From assembly GCF_000682675.1 (NCBI RefSeq), contig NZ_AWFA01000005.1, forward strand, positions 28,413 through 92,412: a stretch of 64,000 bases of DNA, written 5' to 3'. The DNA is from Hyphomonas pacifica. Its GTDB lineage: Bacteria; Pseudomonadota; Alphaproteobacteria; Caulobacterales; Hyphomonadaceae. The notes under the pieces were generated by a model, which saw nothing but the letters and a program-made list of their open reading frames with translations, was not told where the DNA came from and ran no database searches. The position numbers were made by a program, and so were the translations under genes. How positions within the stretch are numbered: position 1 is the first letter of the stretch; each line of letters begins with the position of its first letter. Shown piece after piece: positions 26,845-35,927 of this stretch.

Positions 26845-29436
26845 ATGGATTCCCCAGACCAGGCGAAAGCGACCCCCGCAGAAGACCTTGAACTGGCCGC
26901 CGAGGCAAGTGCAGCGTCCGCGAGCAATCAGATTGACATGATGCAGCTTGGCTTCTGGGTCTGTTTGCTCATTTCGATTGCAGCGGCGAGTGTGGCGCTG
27001 GCTTGGCCCGGTGCATCCGGTGCGCCGGGCCCGATTCTGCTGATCGCGATGGCGTCTGGCGGCCTTGTCTTCCTGTTGTGGAGTGTGCGCGGTGCAGGCC
27101 GCATGCTGGGCCTGTTCCCGGAACGCGGGTCCATTGCGCGTGCTGCGCAATCAGCAACGCCGCGTTTCGGCTGGATCGAGGCGCTGGACGAGTCCGTGCT
27201 GATTGCAGACCAGGGGGGCGCCCCTGTCGCGGCCAATAATGCCTACCGCGAACTGACCAGCATGGCGTTGATGATGGGGCAGTCCGAAGGGGCACCTGTA
27301 ACCGTGGATCGCCTGTTCGGCTCTAATCCGGGGCTTGCCGCGCCTGTCTACCGTCTCTCAAAGGATGCCAAGATCGGCCATGCACGCCGTGAAGTGCTGC
27401 CGCCGATCACAATAGGGCCTGAGCGGGTGCCGGCCCAATTCGAAATTACCGTTTCTCCGTTGCCACGCGAAAAAGTGCTGTGGAGAATTCGCCCGATTGC
27501 AGGGGACCGTGAAGCAACGGGGGCGTCTGACCTGAAGTCGCTCTATGTTGAAGATGCGCCGATGGGCTTCTTCGCCGCCCGTCCGGACGGCACGATCACC
27601 TATGCCAATGGCTGGCTGCGCGACATGCTCGGTCTGCCGGAGACGGCCAAGAACATTCGCATTGATGACATCATGCGCCCCGAATTCGTGAAGATGCTGG
27701 CGAGGGACCGCAAATCCGGCGCTGCTGGGCGTGTGGACATTCAGCTGCGCGGCCGTGACGGTGTGGAACGCCCGGTTCAGGCGATCACCACCTGGTCCGG
27801 CAAGGGTGCTGAAGCAACTGGCCGCACCATCATCCTGGCGAGCCAGCAGGTGATGAGCACAGGCGAAGACAGCAATTTCCGCGTCTCCACCGCATCGCGT
27901 CCGCCGCGCCCGGATGGCGACCCGATGTTTGACGATGCCCCGTTCGGCGCCGTTCGTCTCGAAGGCGCCAGCGTCGACAGCGCGATCATCATGGATGCCA
28001 ACCGATCCCTGATGGAGATCACCGAAGGCAAGGGCGCGCCAGGTGGCAAGTTCTCTGACCTCTTCCTTGTGGAAGAGGGGGAAGAGGCGTTGCATGGCCT
28101 GCTCGTGGATGCCATCGACAAGCCGGTTGCCCTCAGGCTGGCCGGTCGTGAACCGAAACATGTCAACGTGTTCGTCGCCCTGGATGGCGCAGGCCGTCCT
28201 TCCGTGGCCTACATCATGGACATTACCGAGCAGCGCGAACTGGAAATGCGCCTTGCGCATGGTGAAAAGATGCAGGCTATCGGCCAGCTCGCCGGCGGCG
28301 TTGCGCATGACTTCAACAATGTGTTGCAGGGTATCATCCTGAATAATGAACAGCTGATGGTCCGCCATCCGCTAGGCGATCCTTCCTATCCGAACCTGAA
28401 GTCGATCCACGAATTCTCGATCCGGGCAAAGGATCTGGTCAAGATGTTGCTGGCCTATGCGCGTCAGCAGACTTTCAAGCGAGAAGTCTTCGCGGTGACG
28501 GATTTCATGAGCGAATTCCATATCCTGCTTCGCCAGCTGCTGGACGAGCGGATCGAAATGGAAGTGAAGCATGGCCGCGATGTGCCTTATGTGAAAGCCG
28601 ACAAGAACCAGCTGGAAAATGCCCTGTTCAACCTGGCCACCAATGCGCGCGATGCAATGCTGACCCACAAGAATGGCGGCAAACTGACGATCCGCACCGC
28701 GCGCTCTACAGGCAAGGAAGCGCAGGAAAAGGGCTTCTCCTTTGTCAGTGATGGCGAGTACATGCTGATCGAAGTGGAAGATACCGGTCACGGCATGACG
28801 AAGGATGTCATGGACAAGATCTTCCAGCCCTTCTTCACCACGAAGGAAGCCGGGGTCGGAACAGGTCTGGGCCTTGCGACAGTCTATGGCATCATTAAAC
28901 AGTCCGGCGGGTATATCTGCACCACGTCGAATGTGGGCAAAGGCACCACCTTCCACATCTATCTGCCTGCTCTGAAGGCTGAGGAAATTCCTGAGCCTGT
29001 AGAGATGATGCAGACGGAGAAAGTCAGCAGCCGTCCGATGGACATTTCCGGACGCGGACGGATTCTTCTTATCGAAGACGAAGACGGCGTCCGCGGCATT
29101 GCCGCCTCTCTGCTGCGCACCAGTGGCTATGAGGTGGAAGAGGCGTGCGATGGCGAAGAGGCGATGGAAATTCTCGAGGATAATCCGTGCAGCTTCGACC
29201 TGGTCATTTCTGACGTCGTCATGCCGGGCAAGGACGGCCCGACGCTGATCCGTGAAGCCAAGGAATTGCTGGGTCATGCCCGCGTCATCTTCATCTCCGG
29301 CTATGCCGAACGTGATATTGCGCAGCAGCTGGATGATGACCGTGCGGTCTCCTTCCTGCCGAAACCGTTCACCGTGCGCCAGCTGGCTGAGCGCGTGAAA
29401 CAGGAACTGGGCAATCCCAGCAAGGAAGCTGCCTGA
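26845..29436 (+). CDS. cckA: CckA-type cell-cycle hybrid histidine kinase
   Basis: An 863-residue kinase. Two transmembrane helices lie within residues 30-80, then PAS regions (about 100-440), a HisKA domain with the phospho-acceptor His488 in GGVAHDFNNVL, a HATPase domain (N box NLATNARDAM, G1 DTGHGM, G2 GTGLGLATVYG), and a C-terminal receiver with Asp790 in VISDVVMPGKDG. In Caulobacter CckA feeds phosphate through ChpT to CtrA and CpdR and also acts as a phosphatase. The dense match in the HisKA region and the domain order support CckA. It is divergent from the DUF885 gene; a broken methyltransferase gene lies 26 bases after it. Confidence 0.92.
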   Translation: MDSPDQAKATPAEDLELAAEASAASASNQIDMMQLGFWVCLLISIAAASVALAWPGASGAPGPILLIAMASGGLVFLLWSVRGAGRMLGLFPERGSIARAAQSATPRFGWIEALDESVLIADQGGAPVAANNAYRELTSMALMMGQSEGAPVTVDRLFGSNPGLAAPVYRLSKDAKIGHARREVLPPITIGPERVPAQFEITVSPLPREKVLWRIRPIAGDREATGASDLKSLYVEDAPMGFFAARPDGTITYANGWLRDMLGLPETAKNIRIDDIMRPEFVKMLARDRKSGAAGRVDIQLRGRDGVERPVQAITTWSGKGAEATGRTIILASQQVMSTGEDSNFRVSTASRPPRPDGDPMFDDAPFGAVRLEGASVDSAIIMDANRSLMEITEGKGAPGGKFSDLFLVEEGEEALHGLLVDAIDKPVALRLAGREPKHVNVFVALDGAGRPSVAYIMDITEQRELEMRLAHGEKMQAIGQLAGGVAHDFNNVLQGIILNNEQLMVRHPLGDPSYPNLKSIHEFSIRAKDLVKMLLAYARQQTFKREVFAVTDFMSEFHILLRQLLDERIEMEVKHGRDVPYVKADKNQLENALFNLATNARDAMLTHKNGGKLTIRTARSTGKEAQEKGFSFVSDGEYMLIEVEDTGHGMTKDVMDKIFQPFFTTKEAGVGTGLGLATVYGIIKQSGGYICTTSNVGKGTTFHIYLPALKAEEIPEPVEMMQTEKVSSRPMDISGRGRILLIEDEDGVRGIAASLLRTSGYEVEEACDGEEAMEILEDNPCSFDLVISDVVMPGKDGPTLIREAKELLGHARVIFISGYAERDIAQQLDDDRAVSFLPKPFTVRQLAERVKQELGNPSKEAA

Positions 29437-29462
29437 AAGACTACCGAGGCGGAGAGGGTGAT

Positions 29463-29709
29463 ATGAGCAAACTGTTCACCTTCCGCCCGATCGGCACCGT
29501 TTCTTCCACGTGCGAGACCTCCATTGATGATGACTGGGAAGTCATCCCGGTATATATCAGTCTCGACCCGGAGCAGTTTGGCGGCGAGGCCCTTATCGGC
29601 CTTGACGCTTTTTTTGCACTGTGATGTCGCCTTCCTGTTCGACCGTGTAGCAGATGAGAAGATCGAGACCGGTGCGCGGTATCCACGGGGGCGGCAGGAC
29701 TGCCCCTAG
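29463..29709 (+). pseudogene. Broken TrmO/TsaA-like tRNA methyltransferase gene
   Basis: GGAGAGG precedes an ATG at 29463. The first 50 codons read like the N-terminus of the TrmO/TsaA family (FRPIGTVSSTCETSIDDDW, then GGEALIGLDAF). A run of seven T at 29609-29615 shifts the frame and a stop follows at 29622. Removing one T restores LHCDVAFLFDRV and then IETGARYPRGRQDCP, the next conserved block. A second stop at 29707 cuts the gene off where the family continues (VGIFAQRxxxRPN). About half the usual length is missing. TrmO methylates t6A37 in certain tRNAs. The frameshift could be a sequencing error, but the 3' loss could not. Confidence 0.75.
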
Positions 29710-29744
29710 GAGATCATGACAAGGTATTGGTAGGAAGACATAAT

Positions 29745-30065
29745 ATGGACACTGGAATCAGCAATTCGTTTCAGGCCTTTCTGAAAAAGGCGCCAGAGCA
29801 CGCTGCTGCCTGGATGGGCGCTACGAAGGGGCTTGCGGACGCCAGCGCGCTTGATCAGAAGACGCAGGCGCTGGCCTATCTGGCCGTGCTCGCCGCATTA
29901 CGGCTGGAGAGCGGCATTCCGTTCCATGCGGCGGAAGCGAAAGCGGCCGGGGCCTCCCGCGCTGAAGTGATCAGCGCCATTCTTGTCGGCCTTCCGGCAG
30001 CCGGCAATGCGGTGATCGGTGTGCTTCCGGCAGCACTCTCCGTGTTCGACGCGGGCACTGAATAG
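29745..30065 (+). CDS. Carboxymuconolactone decarboxylase-like (AhpD fold) protein
   Basis: A 106-residue helical protein of the CMD/AhpD family, with the core LAVLAALRLESGIPFHAAEAKAAG and the ISAILVGLPAAGNAVIG helix. AhpD proteins use a Cys-x-x-Cys pair near that His; here both positions are non-Cys (SGIPFH), so peroxidase-type chemistry is unlikely. AGGAAG lies eight bases before ATG 29745. It follows the broken TrmO-like gene. Confidence 0.8.
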   Translation: MDTGISNSFQAFLKKAPEHAAAWMGATKGLADASALDQKTQALAYLAVLAALRLESGIPFHAAEAKAAGASRAEVISAILVGLPAAGNAVIGVLPAALSVFDAGTE

Positions 30066-30147
30066 GCCTAGATATTCCTACCAGCACGTGCGGCGCCCGT
30101 GACGGCGCTTGGCGGGGGAACTGAGTTTTCAGGCATGAGGAGGCGCG

Positions 30148-30618
30148 TCAGGTTTCCGGCAAGGGGACGCTAAACCCGCTTCTCCCCGGGGCTTGTGAGC
30201 ACAAGCGAGCGCACTGCGTTCGCCCGAACAAGGGGGTGAGGATGAGGGGGGGCTTGGCCGCCGCACGGGTTGCACTTGCGGAAATGCCTTTACCCCTCAC
30301 CCCTGTCCCTCTCCCAAAGGAGAGGGGATTCATGCGCAGATAATCAGGCGTAAACGTGCGACCATCACACGCGGCGGCGAGTCGGTCATTGAAATGCGGT
30401 GCGGGCTGCAAGTGCGTCCACTCCGTCTTATGCCCCGGCACCCAGTCGATGGAGGCGAGGAAGACGCGTCCGTTCGGCGTAACGCTCCAGTGATACTGTA
30501 CGCCCTTCCCATAAGTCCTGCGTATTGCGGCGCTGAGCATCATGATCTGGACCCAGATGAGTGGCCAGATCATGGCAAGGTGCGGCGGGAAGCCTTTGGG
30601 GGGATAGAAGAAAGACAT
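30148..30618 (-). CDS. Small unknown protein with a repeat-derived C-terminus
   Basis: The first 95 codons (from ATG 30618) encode a protein-like sequence: a hydrophobic helix (residues 12-30), then a basic, aromatic region (YHWSVTPNGRVFLASIDW). From about residue 96 the frame enters a hairpin-rich repeat-like element (30170-30335) and reads Ser/Gly/Arg-rich sequence to a stop at 30148. No domain recognised. The first part looks like a real gene whose end was replaced or extended by the element; the tail is probably not selected as protein. Confidence 0.5.
   Translation of the reverse strand: MSFFYPPKGFPPHLAMIWPLIWVQIMMLSAAIRRTYGKGVQYHWSVTPNGRVFLASIDWVPGHKTEWTHLQPAPHFNDRLAAACDGRTFTPDYLRMNPLSFGRGTGVRGKGISASATRAAAKPPLILTPLFGRTQCARLCSQAPGRSGFSVPLPET
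30170..30335. repeat. Repeat-like extragenic hairpin element
   Basis: A segment with three stems: GCTTGTG/CACAAGC near 30192-30207, a GC-rich central part, and CCCTCTCC (30307-30314) with GGAGAGGG (30319-30326) around CAAA. The flanking CCCCTCACCCCTGT pattern resembles dispersed intergenic repeats common in alphaproteobacteria. Only one full copy is seen in this window, so repeat status is by resemblance. Confidence 0.45.
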
Positions 30619-30743
30619 GTGCCGGACTATACATCAGGACACGGAGGTGTTGGATAAGTTTATTTTCGCAGCAATGGGTACAGCAGGTTAGGGCGTCTCA
30701 GGCGGTGGATAAGGAGGGGGCGGTTGAGGGTGTGCTGTGTCAG

Positions 30744-30769
30744 TCATCCTTCGATTTCGCTCAGGATGA
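30744..30769. repeat. Repeat-like hairpin (TCATCCT...AGGATGA)
   Basis: TCATCCT (30744-30750) and AGGATGA (30763-30769) around TCGATTTCGCTC. The arrangement matches a short palindromic repeat type seen dispersed in many alphaproteobacterial genomes. It lies in a 197-base gap downstream of a hydrolase gene. Confidence 0.4.
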
Positions 30770-30815
30770 GTCCGCACTTCTGCGCCATGGCCAGACTTGG
30801 CCGGACCATATCGGA

Positions 30816-31550
30816 CTAAACCTTCGCCCAGTGTTCCTTCAGCAAGCCCGCAAACTGTTCCGCGCGTTCGGCGCAGGCCCAGTGGCCGGCCCCTTTCTCG
30901 ATGTGAAGCGGAACATTGTGCGTTTTCGAAAACCGTTCGGCGACGGAGAGGTCAACATAGGGGTCTGTCTCTCCCCAGAAGAGCTGGCCCTGTGAGGGCA
31001 GGTTCTTCAGGTCTTCCACCCACTCTCCCTTGAAGCGCAGGCCCACGGCCGAGCGATACAGGCTGAGAATGCATTGCCGCATGGTCTTGTCGATCAGCGG
31101 CACTTCCTGTTTGGCCAGGTCTGCAGGCATACCGCCCTGCATCAGCGCGGGCAGCAGGCGCTGTTTGTTCCGCATGCCCAGCATGACCATCTCGCCAACC
31201 AATGGCGTCGCCCAGCGCCGTGCCATTGTGTGTCCGGAATAGTCAGGGTCAATCACGGCATTGGTGACGCACCAGCTTCGCACCAGGTCTGGCCGCAGAG
31301 AGGCCGCTCGCAATGTGAGCAAGGCTCCCCAATCATGGCCGACAATGTCCACAGGTTCGTCGGCAGATTCCATCTGGCTGACCAGCCAATCGGCATAGGC
31401 ATCCTTGGTGGCGCTGAATCCGTCCGGTCTGGGGCAGCCAAAGCCGGGCAGGGCGGGCGCCTTGTAATCAGCCTCTGTCAGGCCAAGTGCCTTGATCAGC
31501 GGCTGCCACAAATGCGGAGTATCCGGAACGCCATGGACAAAAATGATCAC
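30816..31550 (-). CDS. Alpha/beta hydrolase, haloalkane dehalogenase/epoxide hydrolase-like
   Basis: A 244-residue hydrolase. Oxyanion loop HGVPDTPHLW, nucleophile elbow VGHDWGA with Asp as nucleophile, and a catalytic His in KGAGHWACAE. Asp instead of Ser points to dehalogenase or epoxide-hydrolase chemistry rather than esterase. The lid region (about 120-190) is present. It is divergent from the S24 repressor gene, which may control it through the shared intergenic site. Substrate unknown. Confidence 0.82.
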   Translation of the reverse strand: MIIFVHGVPDTPHLWQPLIKALGLTEADYKAPALPGFGCPRPDGFSATKDAYADWLVSQMESADEPVDIVGHDWGALLTLRAASLRPDLVRSWCVTNAVIDPDYSGHTMARRWATPLVGEMVMLGMRNKQRLLPALMQGGMPADLAKQEVPLIDKTMRQCILSLYRSAVGLRFKGEWVEDLKNLPSQGQLFWGETDPYVDLSVAERFSKTHNVPLHIEKGAGHWACAERAEQFAGLLKEHWAKV

Positions 31551-31568
31551 ACTGCTTCTCCTACCCTG

Positions 31569-31621
31569 TTGACAATAGGCTGATATTCCTATTTACAAAC
31601 CAAGGCAACCATTGGGAATAT
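31569..31621 (+). promoter_or_regulatory. Promoter and inverted-repeat operator of the S24 repressor gene
   Basis: TTGACA (31569-31574), 17 bases, TTTACA (31592-31597) form a good sigma70-type promoter reading toward the repressor. ATATTCC (31583-31589) and GGAATAT (31615-31621) form an inverted repeat bracketing the -10 element and start site, the position expected for autorepression. The region also serves the divergent hydrolase. Confidence 0.5.
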
Positions 31622-31627
31622 TATCCC

Positions 31628-32245
31628 ATGAAACATCGGGACATCTGGCGGGGGATTGATGACCTTGCCAAACATCACGGGCTGACGGCTTCGGGCCTTG
31701 CGCGCCGGGCGGGGCTGGACCCGACGGCGTTTAATCCGTCGAAACGGCAAGGCGCGGATGGGCGGCCTCGCTGGCCCTCTACAGAGAGTCTTGCACGCGT
31801 TCTGGACGCTGTGGGGCAGGGCTTTGATGATTTTGCCGCGCTTGTAGATGGCCGGCGGGGCGCAATCGCGCCGCTGATCGGGTTTGCCCAGGCCGGTCAG
31901 GATGGCTTCTTTGACGATGCAGGCTTTCCTGTGGGCGGCGGCTGGGAAGAGGTGCGCTTTCCGGGGCTTGGCACAGAATCTGTCTATGCCCTGGAGATCA
32001 GCGGCGATTCCATGGAGCCGGCCTATCGGGCAGGGGATCGCATCATCGTTGCGCCGGGCGCTGAGGTGAAGCCGGGCGACCGGGTGGTCGCCAAGACTGT
32101 GGATGGAGAGGTCATGGCCAAGGTTCTGGCCCGCAAGAACACCCGAACTGTTGAACTCGCCTCCCTGAATCCGGCCTATCCTGTGCGCAGCTTCAAGCCG
32201 TCTGAACTCTCCTGGATTGCCCGCATCCTGTGGGCCAGTCAGTAA
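31628..32245 (+). CDS. HTH/S24 peptidase (LexA/CI-like) transcriptional repressor
   Basis: A 205-residue two-domain regulator. The N-terminal HTH spans residues 5-72 and the C-terminal S24 domain has the catalytic Ser128 in SGDSMEP and a Lys in GEVMAKVL. A FAQAGQDG segment near residue 90 could be the Ala-Gly self-cleavage site. Proteins of this type are cleaved after RecA activation or act as cleavage-independent repressors; which applies here is open. The promoter region carries an inverted repeat. The photolyase gene starts 71 bases downstream on the same strand. No phage genes are nearby, so a prophage origin is not supported. Confidence 0.85.
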   Translation: MKHRDIWRGIDDLAKHHGLTASGLARRAGLDPTAFNPSKRQGADGRPRWPSTESLARVLDAVGQGFDDFAALVDGRRGAIAPLIGFAQAGQDGFFDDAGFPVGGGWEEVRFPGLGTESVYALEISGDSMEPAYRAGDRIIVAPGAEVKPGDRVVAKTVDGEVMAKVLARKNTRTVELASLNPAYPVRSFKPSELSWIARILWASQ

Positions 32246-32316
32246 CGTACGGCTGCATCCATTTCCGCCCGCTGTGCGTAGACAGCAGGAGCAGACAAAT
32301 TGATGCAGGCAGGCAT

Positions 32317-33840
32317 ATGGCCAATCTCATTCTCTTGCTGGGAGACCAGCTGACACACGACATATCTTCGCTGCGGGAGGGCAATCCGGATAAAGATTGT
32401 GTGCTGATGGTTGAGGTGATGGAAGAGGCGACCTATGCCTGGCATCACAAGAAGAAAATCGCGTTTCTGTTCTCTGCCATGCGCCATTTCGCGGAAAGCC
32501 TGAAAGAGGAAGGCTGGACGGTCGACTATGTCCAGCTGGATGATGAAGAGAATACAGGCAGCTTTTCAGGCGAAGTGGAACGCACCCTGAAGCGGCGGGA
32601 CGCCGAAGCTCTGCTTGTCACCTCCGCGGGTGAATATCGCGTGCAAGAGATGATGGAAGGATGGGAGGAACGCTTCGGGCTGCCCGTCCGCATTCTGGAG
32701 GATGACCGTTTCATCTGTTCACGGGAAGAATTTCGCGAATGGGCGGAAGATCGCAAGCAATTTCGCATGGAGTATTTCTATCGCGAGATGCGGAAGAAAA
32801 CACGCCTTCTGATGGAAAATGATGGCGAACCGACGGGCGGAGAATGGAATTTCGACCAGCAAAACCGCAAGCCTGCGAAGCAGGACCTCTTCATGCCAAC
32901 CCCGCACCAGACCGAGCCCGACAAGATTACCCAGAGCGTTCTGGATATGGTATCCGAGCGCTTTGAAGACCATCCGGGAAAACTGGCCCCCTTCTGGTTC
33001 GGCGTCACGCATGAAGATGCGCAGGCGGTCTTGGACCAGTTCATCGCGGAAGCTCTGCCCTGTTTCGGGGATTATCAGGACGCGATGCTGAAGGGGGAGA
33101 AGTTCCTTTATCACTCCCTCCTGTCCCTCTACATCAATGCGGGCCTGCTTGACCCTCTGGAAGTTTGCCGCCGGGTGGACAAGGCGTACCGTGACGGGAA
33201 GGCGCCTCTCAATTCCGCCGAGGGTTTCATTCGGCAAATCCTGGGGTGGCGGGAATATGTGCGCGGCGTCTACTGGCTGAAAATGCCGGACTATGTCGAC
33301 ATGAACTTTCTGGACGCCAAGCGCGAGCTGCCGGAGTTCTACTGGACCGGTGACACGGATATGGCGTGTTTGAAAGCGGCTATCGACCAGACACTTGAGG
33401 AGGCCTATGCGCACCATATTCAGCGCCTGATGGTTACAGGCAATTTCGCCTTGCTGGCAGGAATTGATCCAAAAGCGGTACACGAATGGTATCTGGCGGT
33501 TTATGCGGACGCGTATGAATGGGTGGAGCTGCCAAATACTCTGGGCATGAGCCAGTTTGCCGATGGCGGACTGCTCGGGTCCAAACCCTATGCGGCGAGT
33601 GGCAACTACATCAACAAGATGTCTGACTATTGCGGCGGGTGCAAATATGATGTGAAGCAGAAAACGGGGGAGGGGAGCTGTCCCTTCAACTCGCTTTACT
33701 GGGAATTTCTCATCCGCAACCGGAGCAAGCTGGAAGACAACCCGCGAATGGCCCAGATGTATAGCACATGGGAACGCATGAGCGGCGACAAGCAAGAGGC
33801 CTATCTGGAAACGGCAAAAGCCTTCCTGGGTCAATTGTGA
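32317..33840 (+). CDS. Iron-sulfur bacterial photolyase/cryptochrome (FeS-BCP, PhrB/CryB type)
   Basis: A 507-residue protein. The N-terminal Rossmann region (LLLGDQLT) is followed by the FAD-binding helical domain. The 4Fe-4S ligands are visible: CGGC and a further Cys 13 residues on (GEGSC), plus a Cys upstream in DMACLKAA, with the same spacing as in Agrobacterium PhrB. Such proteins repair 6-4 photoproducts with light, or act as light sensors (Rhodobacter CryB). It follows the S24 repressor gene with no obvious terminator between, so it may share its control. Confidence 0.9.
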   Translation: MANLILLLGDQLTHDISSLREGNPDKDCVLMVEVMEEATYAWHHKKKIAFLFSAMRHFAESLKEEGWTVDYVQLDDEENTGSFSGEVERTLKRRDAEALLVTSAGEYRVQEMMEGWEERFGLPVRILEDDRFICSREEFREWAEDRKQFRMEYFYREMRKKTRLLMENDGEPTGGEWNFDQQNRKPAKQDLFMPTPHQTEPDKITQSVLDMVSERFEDHPGKLAPFWFGVTHEDAQAVLDQFIAEALPCFGDYQDAMLKGEKFLYHSLLSLYINAGLLDPLEVCRRVDKAYRDGKAPLNSAEGFIRQILGWREYVRGVYWLKMPDYVDMNFLDAKRELPEFYWTGDTDMACLKAAIDQTLEEAYAHHIQRLMVTGNFALLAGIDPKAVHEWYLAVYADAYEWVELPNTLGMSQFADGGLLGSKPYAASGNYINKMSDYCGGCKYDVKQKTGEGSCPFNSLYWEFLIRNRSKLEDNPRMAQMYSTWERMSGDKQEAYLETAKAFLGQL

Positions 33841-33877
33841 TCCAGAAAGGCTTTGGGCTGGGGAAAATGCTGGGTGC

Positions 33878-35707
33878 TTAGCCCTTTTGACGGGACGTGG
33901 CAGTTTTAGCCATCTCTTCTTCTGTTTGCGGAACATAGAGCGGGGCATATTTGTCCACCATCATAAGGCCGCCTTCTTCATTATAGACGTCACGCCAGAA
34001 AAACGGTGTGCCATCTTCGCCTACGGTGACCGTCATATAGGTGATGTGAATCTGCGTCTCATTTGTGAAGTCGATACGCTCGGGCTTTGTGCCTTCCAGG
34101 GCCTCTTCCACATCCTTTTTAGAAACAACCGGATCATCCTCGGCAATCCATTCGGCCATTTCATCCGGGTTTTCCAGGCGAATACAGCCAGAGCTGAAGG
34201 TGCGTTGTGCCTTGTCAAAGAGGCTTTGGCCCGGTGTGCCATGCAGGTAGACGGAATACTGGTTCGGGAAAATGATTTTCATGTCCCCCAATGCATTGCT
34301 GGCACCCGGCTCCTGGATAAGCTGATAGTTTTCGGCGGATGCCGGGTGCGTCCAGTCAACGCTGGCGGCAGAGACCTGCTCACCCGTTGCACGGTCGATG
34401 ACCGTGAAATTCTTGCGCGCAGCATAACTCGGGTCCTTCGCCAGCTTGCTCAGCTTGTCCTTCTTCACGATACTGACAGGCGCATACCATTTCGGGTTTG
34501 CCACGGCATATTCAATCTGATCCGAGAAGACGGGCGTTTCTCGTGTCGGCATGCCTACAATTGTCTTCATGGAGATTTCCATTCGGTCACTCTCCCAACC
34601 CTCGGCCATGAAAGAAGGGATGTTCGCCCAGATATATTTCTGGCCAAGGTCATCATAGTGACGCCAACGATTCATCGTATCGGCGATACGGTCAATTTTG
34701 GATTCGACGCTTTCATTCAAAGCGGCGACCGTCTTGTCACCCAAGACGCCATCATCCTCCAGGCCGTGATGACGCTGGAAAGCCTTAAGGCCCTCTTCAA
34801 GCTCTGAATCGAACACCATTGCCGGGTCTGCGGACGCGTCTTTTTTATTCCCAGTTGCATTGGAAAGCTCAGCAACTCCATCCTCCAGACCAATTGTTTG
34901 CAGCAGGGCATCTGTCCAACTTTCCGGCTCCAGATAGCCTTCACGCTCTAGGCGCTCTCGCAGCGCCGGGACGCGGGCGTCCGTATCACCCGGTTCAATC
35001 GCATCACCCGTTGGAATTGCCAGCCAGCCACCCTCGGCCTTCAGTTCGCGGTAGTGTTTCAGTTCTTTTTTGAGGCGCACATATTGTGGATGCGTAGGCT
35101 CCATGTCTGAAAGAATGTCATCGGCATCGCCCTTTGCCGCGTCCACAAGATTCTTCTGCACCGTGGATTGGGACGGCTGGTCGGTTTTGGATGCTGCGGC
35201 TTCACCATTGTCTGAAAGTCCTCCGCTGACGGCAGATGCCATTCGGACCCATGCTGCGGTTAGCCGCAAATCAGCCTCCGCGCGGGCGACCGCTGTCTTA
35301 CCGTCAAATCTCTGGGAAATTATGTTGTCAAGCAAGTCGCCGGACGTATCGGACGCCACAATGCCATATGAGAAAAGATCTGCGCGTGCCCGCTTAAGGG
35401 ATTTCGTTCCCTTCTTGGTCCATATCGGCTCAAATACGTGCTGGGCGTATGTGGCGCGAACGGTCATCAGCACGCCGGCCTCTGTTTCTGCAGAGAGTTC
35501 CTTTTCCAGCCAGTCATCAGTTATCAAAGCCTGTAGGGCATTCGCTTCCTTGGAAGAAAGGGTAGAGCCCATCGCTTCATCGGCGGTCAGGGCAGCTACA
35601 GGAGCGCTATCGACTGGTGCGGAATGCTGAGCTGAGGCTGTGGCTACACCCAGAAGGCTTGCGGTCCCCAGAATGGTCGAAGCAAGAAGCTTGGTGTCGA
35701 TATTCAT
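33878..35707 (-). CDS. L,D-transpeptidase (YkuD domain, YcbB-like)
   Basis: A 609-residue exported enzyme with a signal peptide (residues 1-26). A peptidoglycan-binding segment (AFQRHHGLEDDGVLGDKTV, near 315-335) precedes a YkuD domain with the catalytic SSGCIRL motif (His in YLHGTPGQ upstream). The long N-terminal region and inserted loop match the LdtD/YcbB class. These enzymes make 3-3 peptidoglycan crosslinks. It is divergent from the M15 peptidase gene at 35928. Confidence 0.9.
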   Translation of the reverse strand: MNIDTKLLASTILGTASLLGVATASAQHSAPVDSAPVAALTADEAMGSTLSSKEANALQALITDDWLEKELSAETEAGVLMTVRATYAQHVFEPIWTKKGTKSLKRARADLFSYGIVASDTSGDLLDNIISQRFDGKTAVARAEADLRLTAAWVRMASAVSGGLSDNGEAAASKTDQPSQSTVQKNLVDAAKGDADDILSDMEPTHPQYVRLKKELKHYRELKAEGGWLAIPTGDAIEPGDTDARVPALRERLEREGYLEPESWTDALLQTIGLEDGVAELSNATGNKKDASADPAMVFDSELEEGLKAFQRHHGLEDDGVLGDKTVAALNESVESKIDRIADTMNRWRHYDDLGQKYIWANIPSFMAEGWESDRMEISMKTIVGMPTRETPVFSDQIEYAVANPKWYAPVSIVKKDKLSKLAKDPSYAARKNFTVIDRATGEQVSAASVDWTHPASAENYQLIQEPGASNALGDMKIIFPNQYSVYLHGTPGQSLFDKAQRTFSSGCIRLENPDEMAEWIAEDDPVVSKKDVEEALEGTKPERIDFTNETQIHITYMTVTVGEDGTPFFWRDVYNEEGGLMMVDKYAPLYVPQTEEEMAKTATSRQKG

Positions 35708-35927
35708 TTGGTATGCCCTCTTTTTATATATCTGCTGTGGGTGAGCGGGGCTATCTTCCTATCGTGTGTGCCAAACTGCCCCGGGCACTGCTTTTCAAAC
35801 TCGCAAATTAAACACGCCCGGGCTGAAGGGGTTCCGCGTTTAATACCTGAAAAGACTGAGAAAAATTTATGGCACTAATTCCGCGCTCGTGCGTTACGAG
35901 GGCAAGTGCATTGGTTAAAAAGTGCGC

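Noticed and set aside
27358..28368. 336-codon minus-strand frame (and 28372-29277)
   Set aside because: Antisense shadows of cckA; composition is that of complementary codons and no domain is visible.
31628..32245. Prophage remnant, because of the CI-like repressor
   Set aside because: No integrase, attachment repeats or structural genes nearby; neighbours are chromosomal-type genes.
32719..33948. 409-codon minus-strand frame
   Set aside because: Antisense to the photolyase gene, whose FeS ligands and FAD region are unmistakable.
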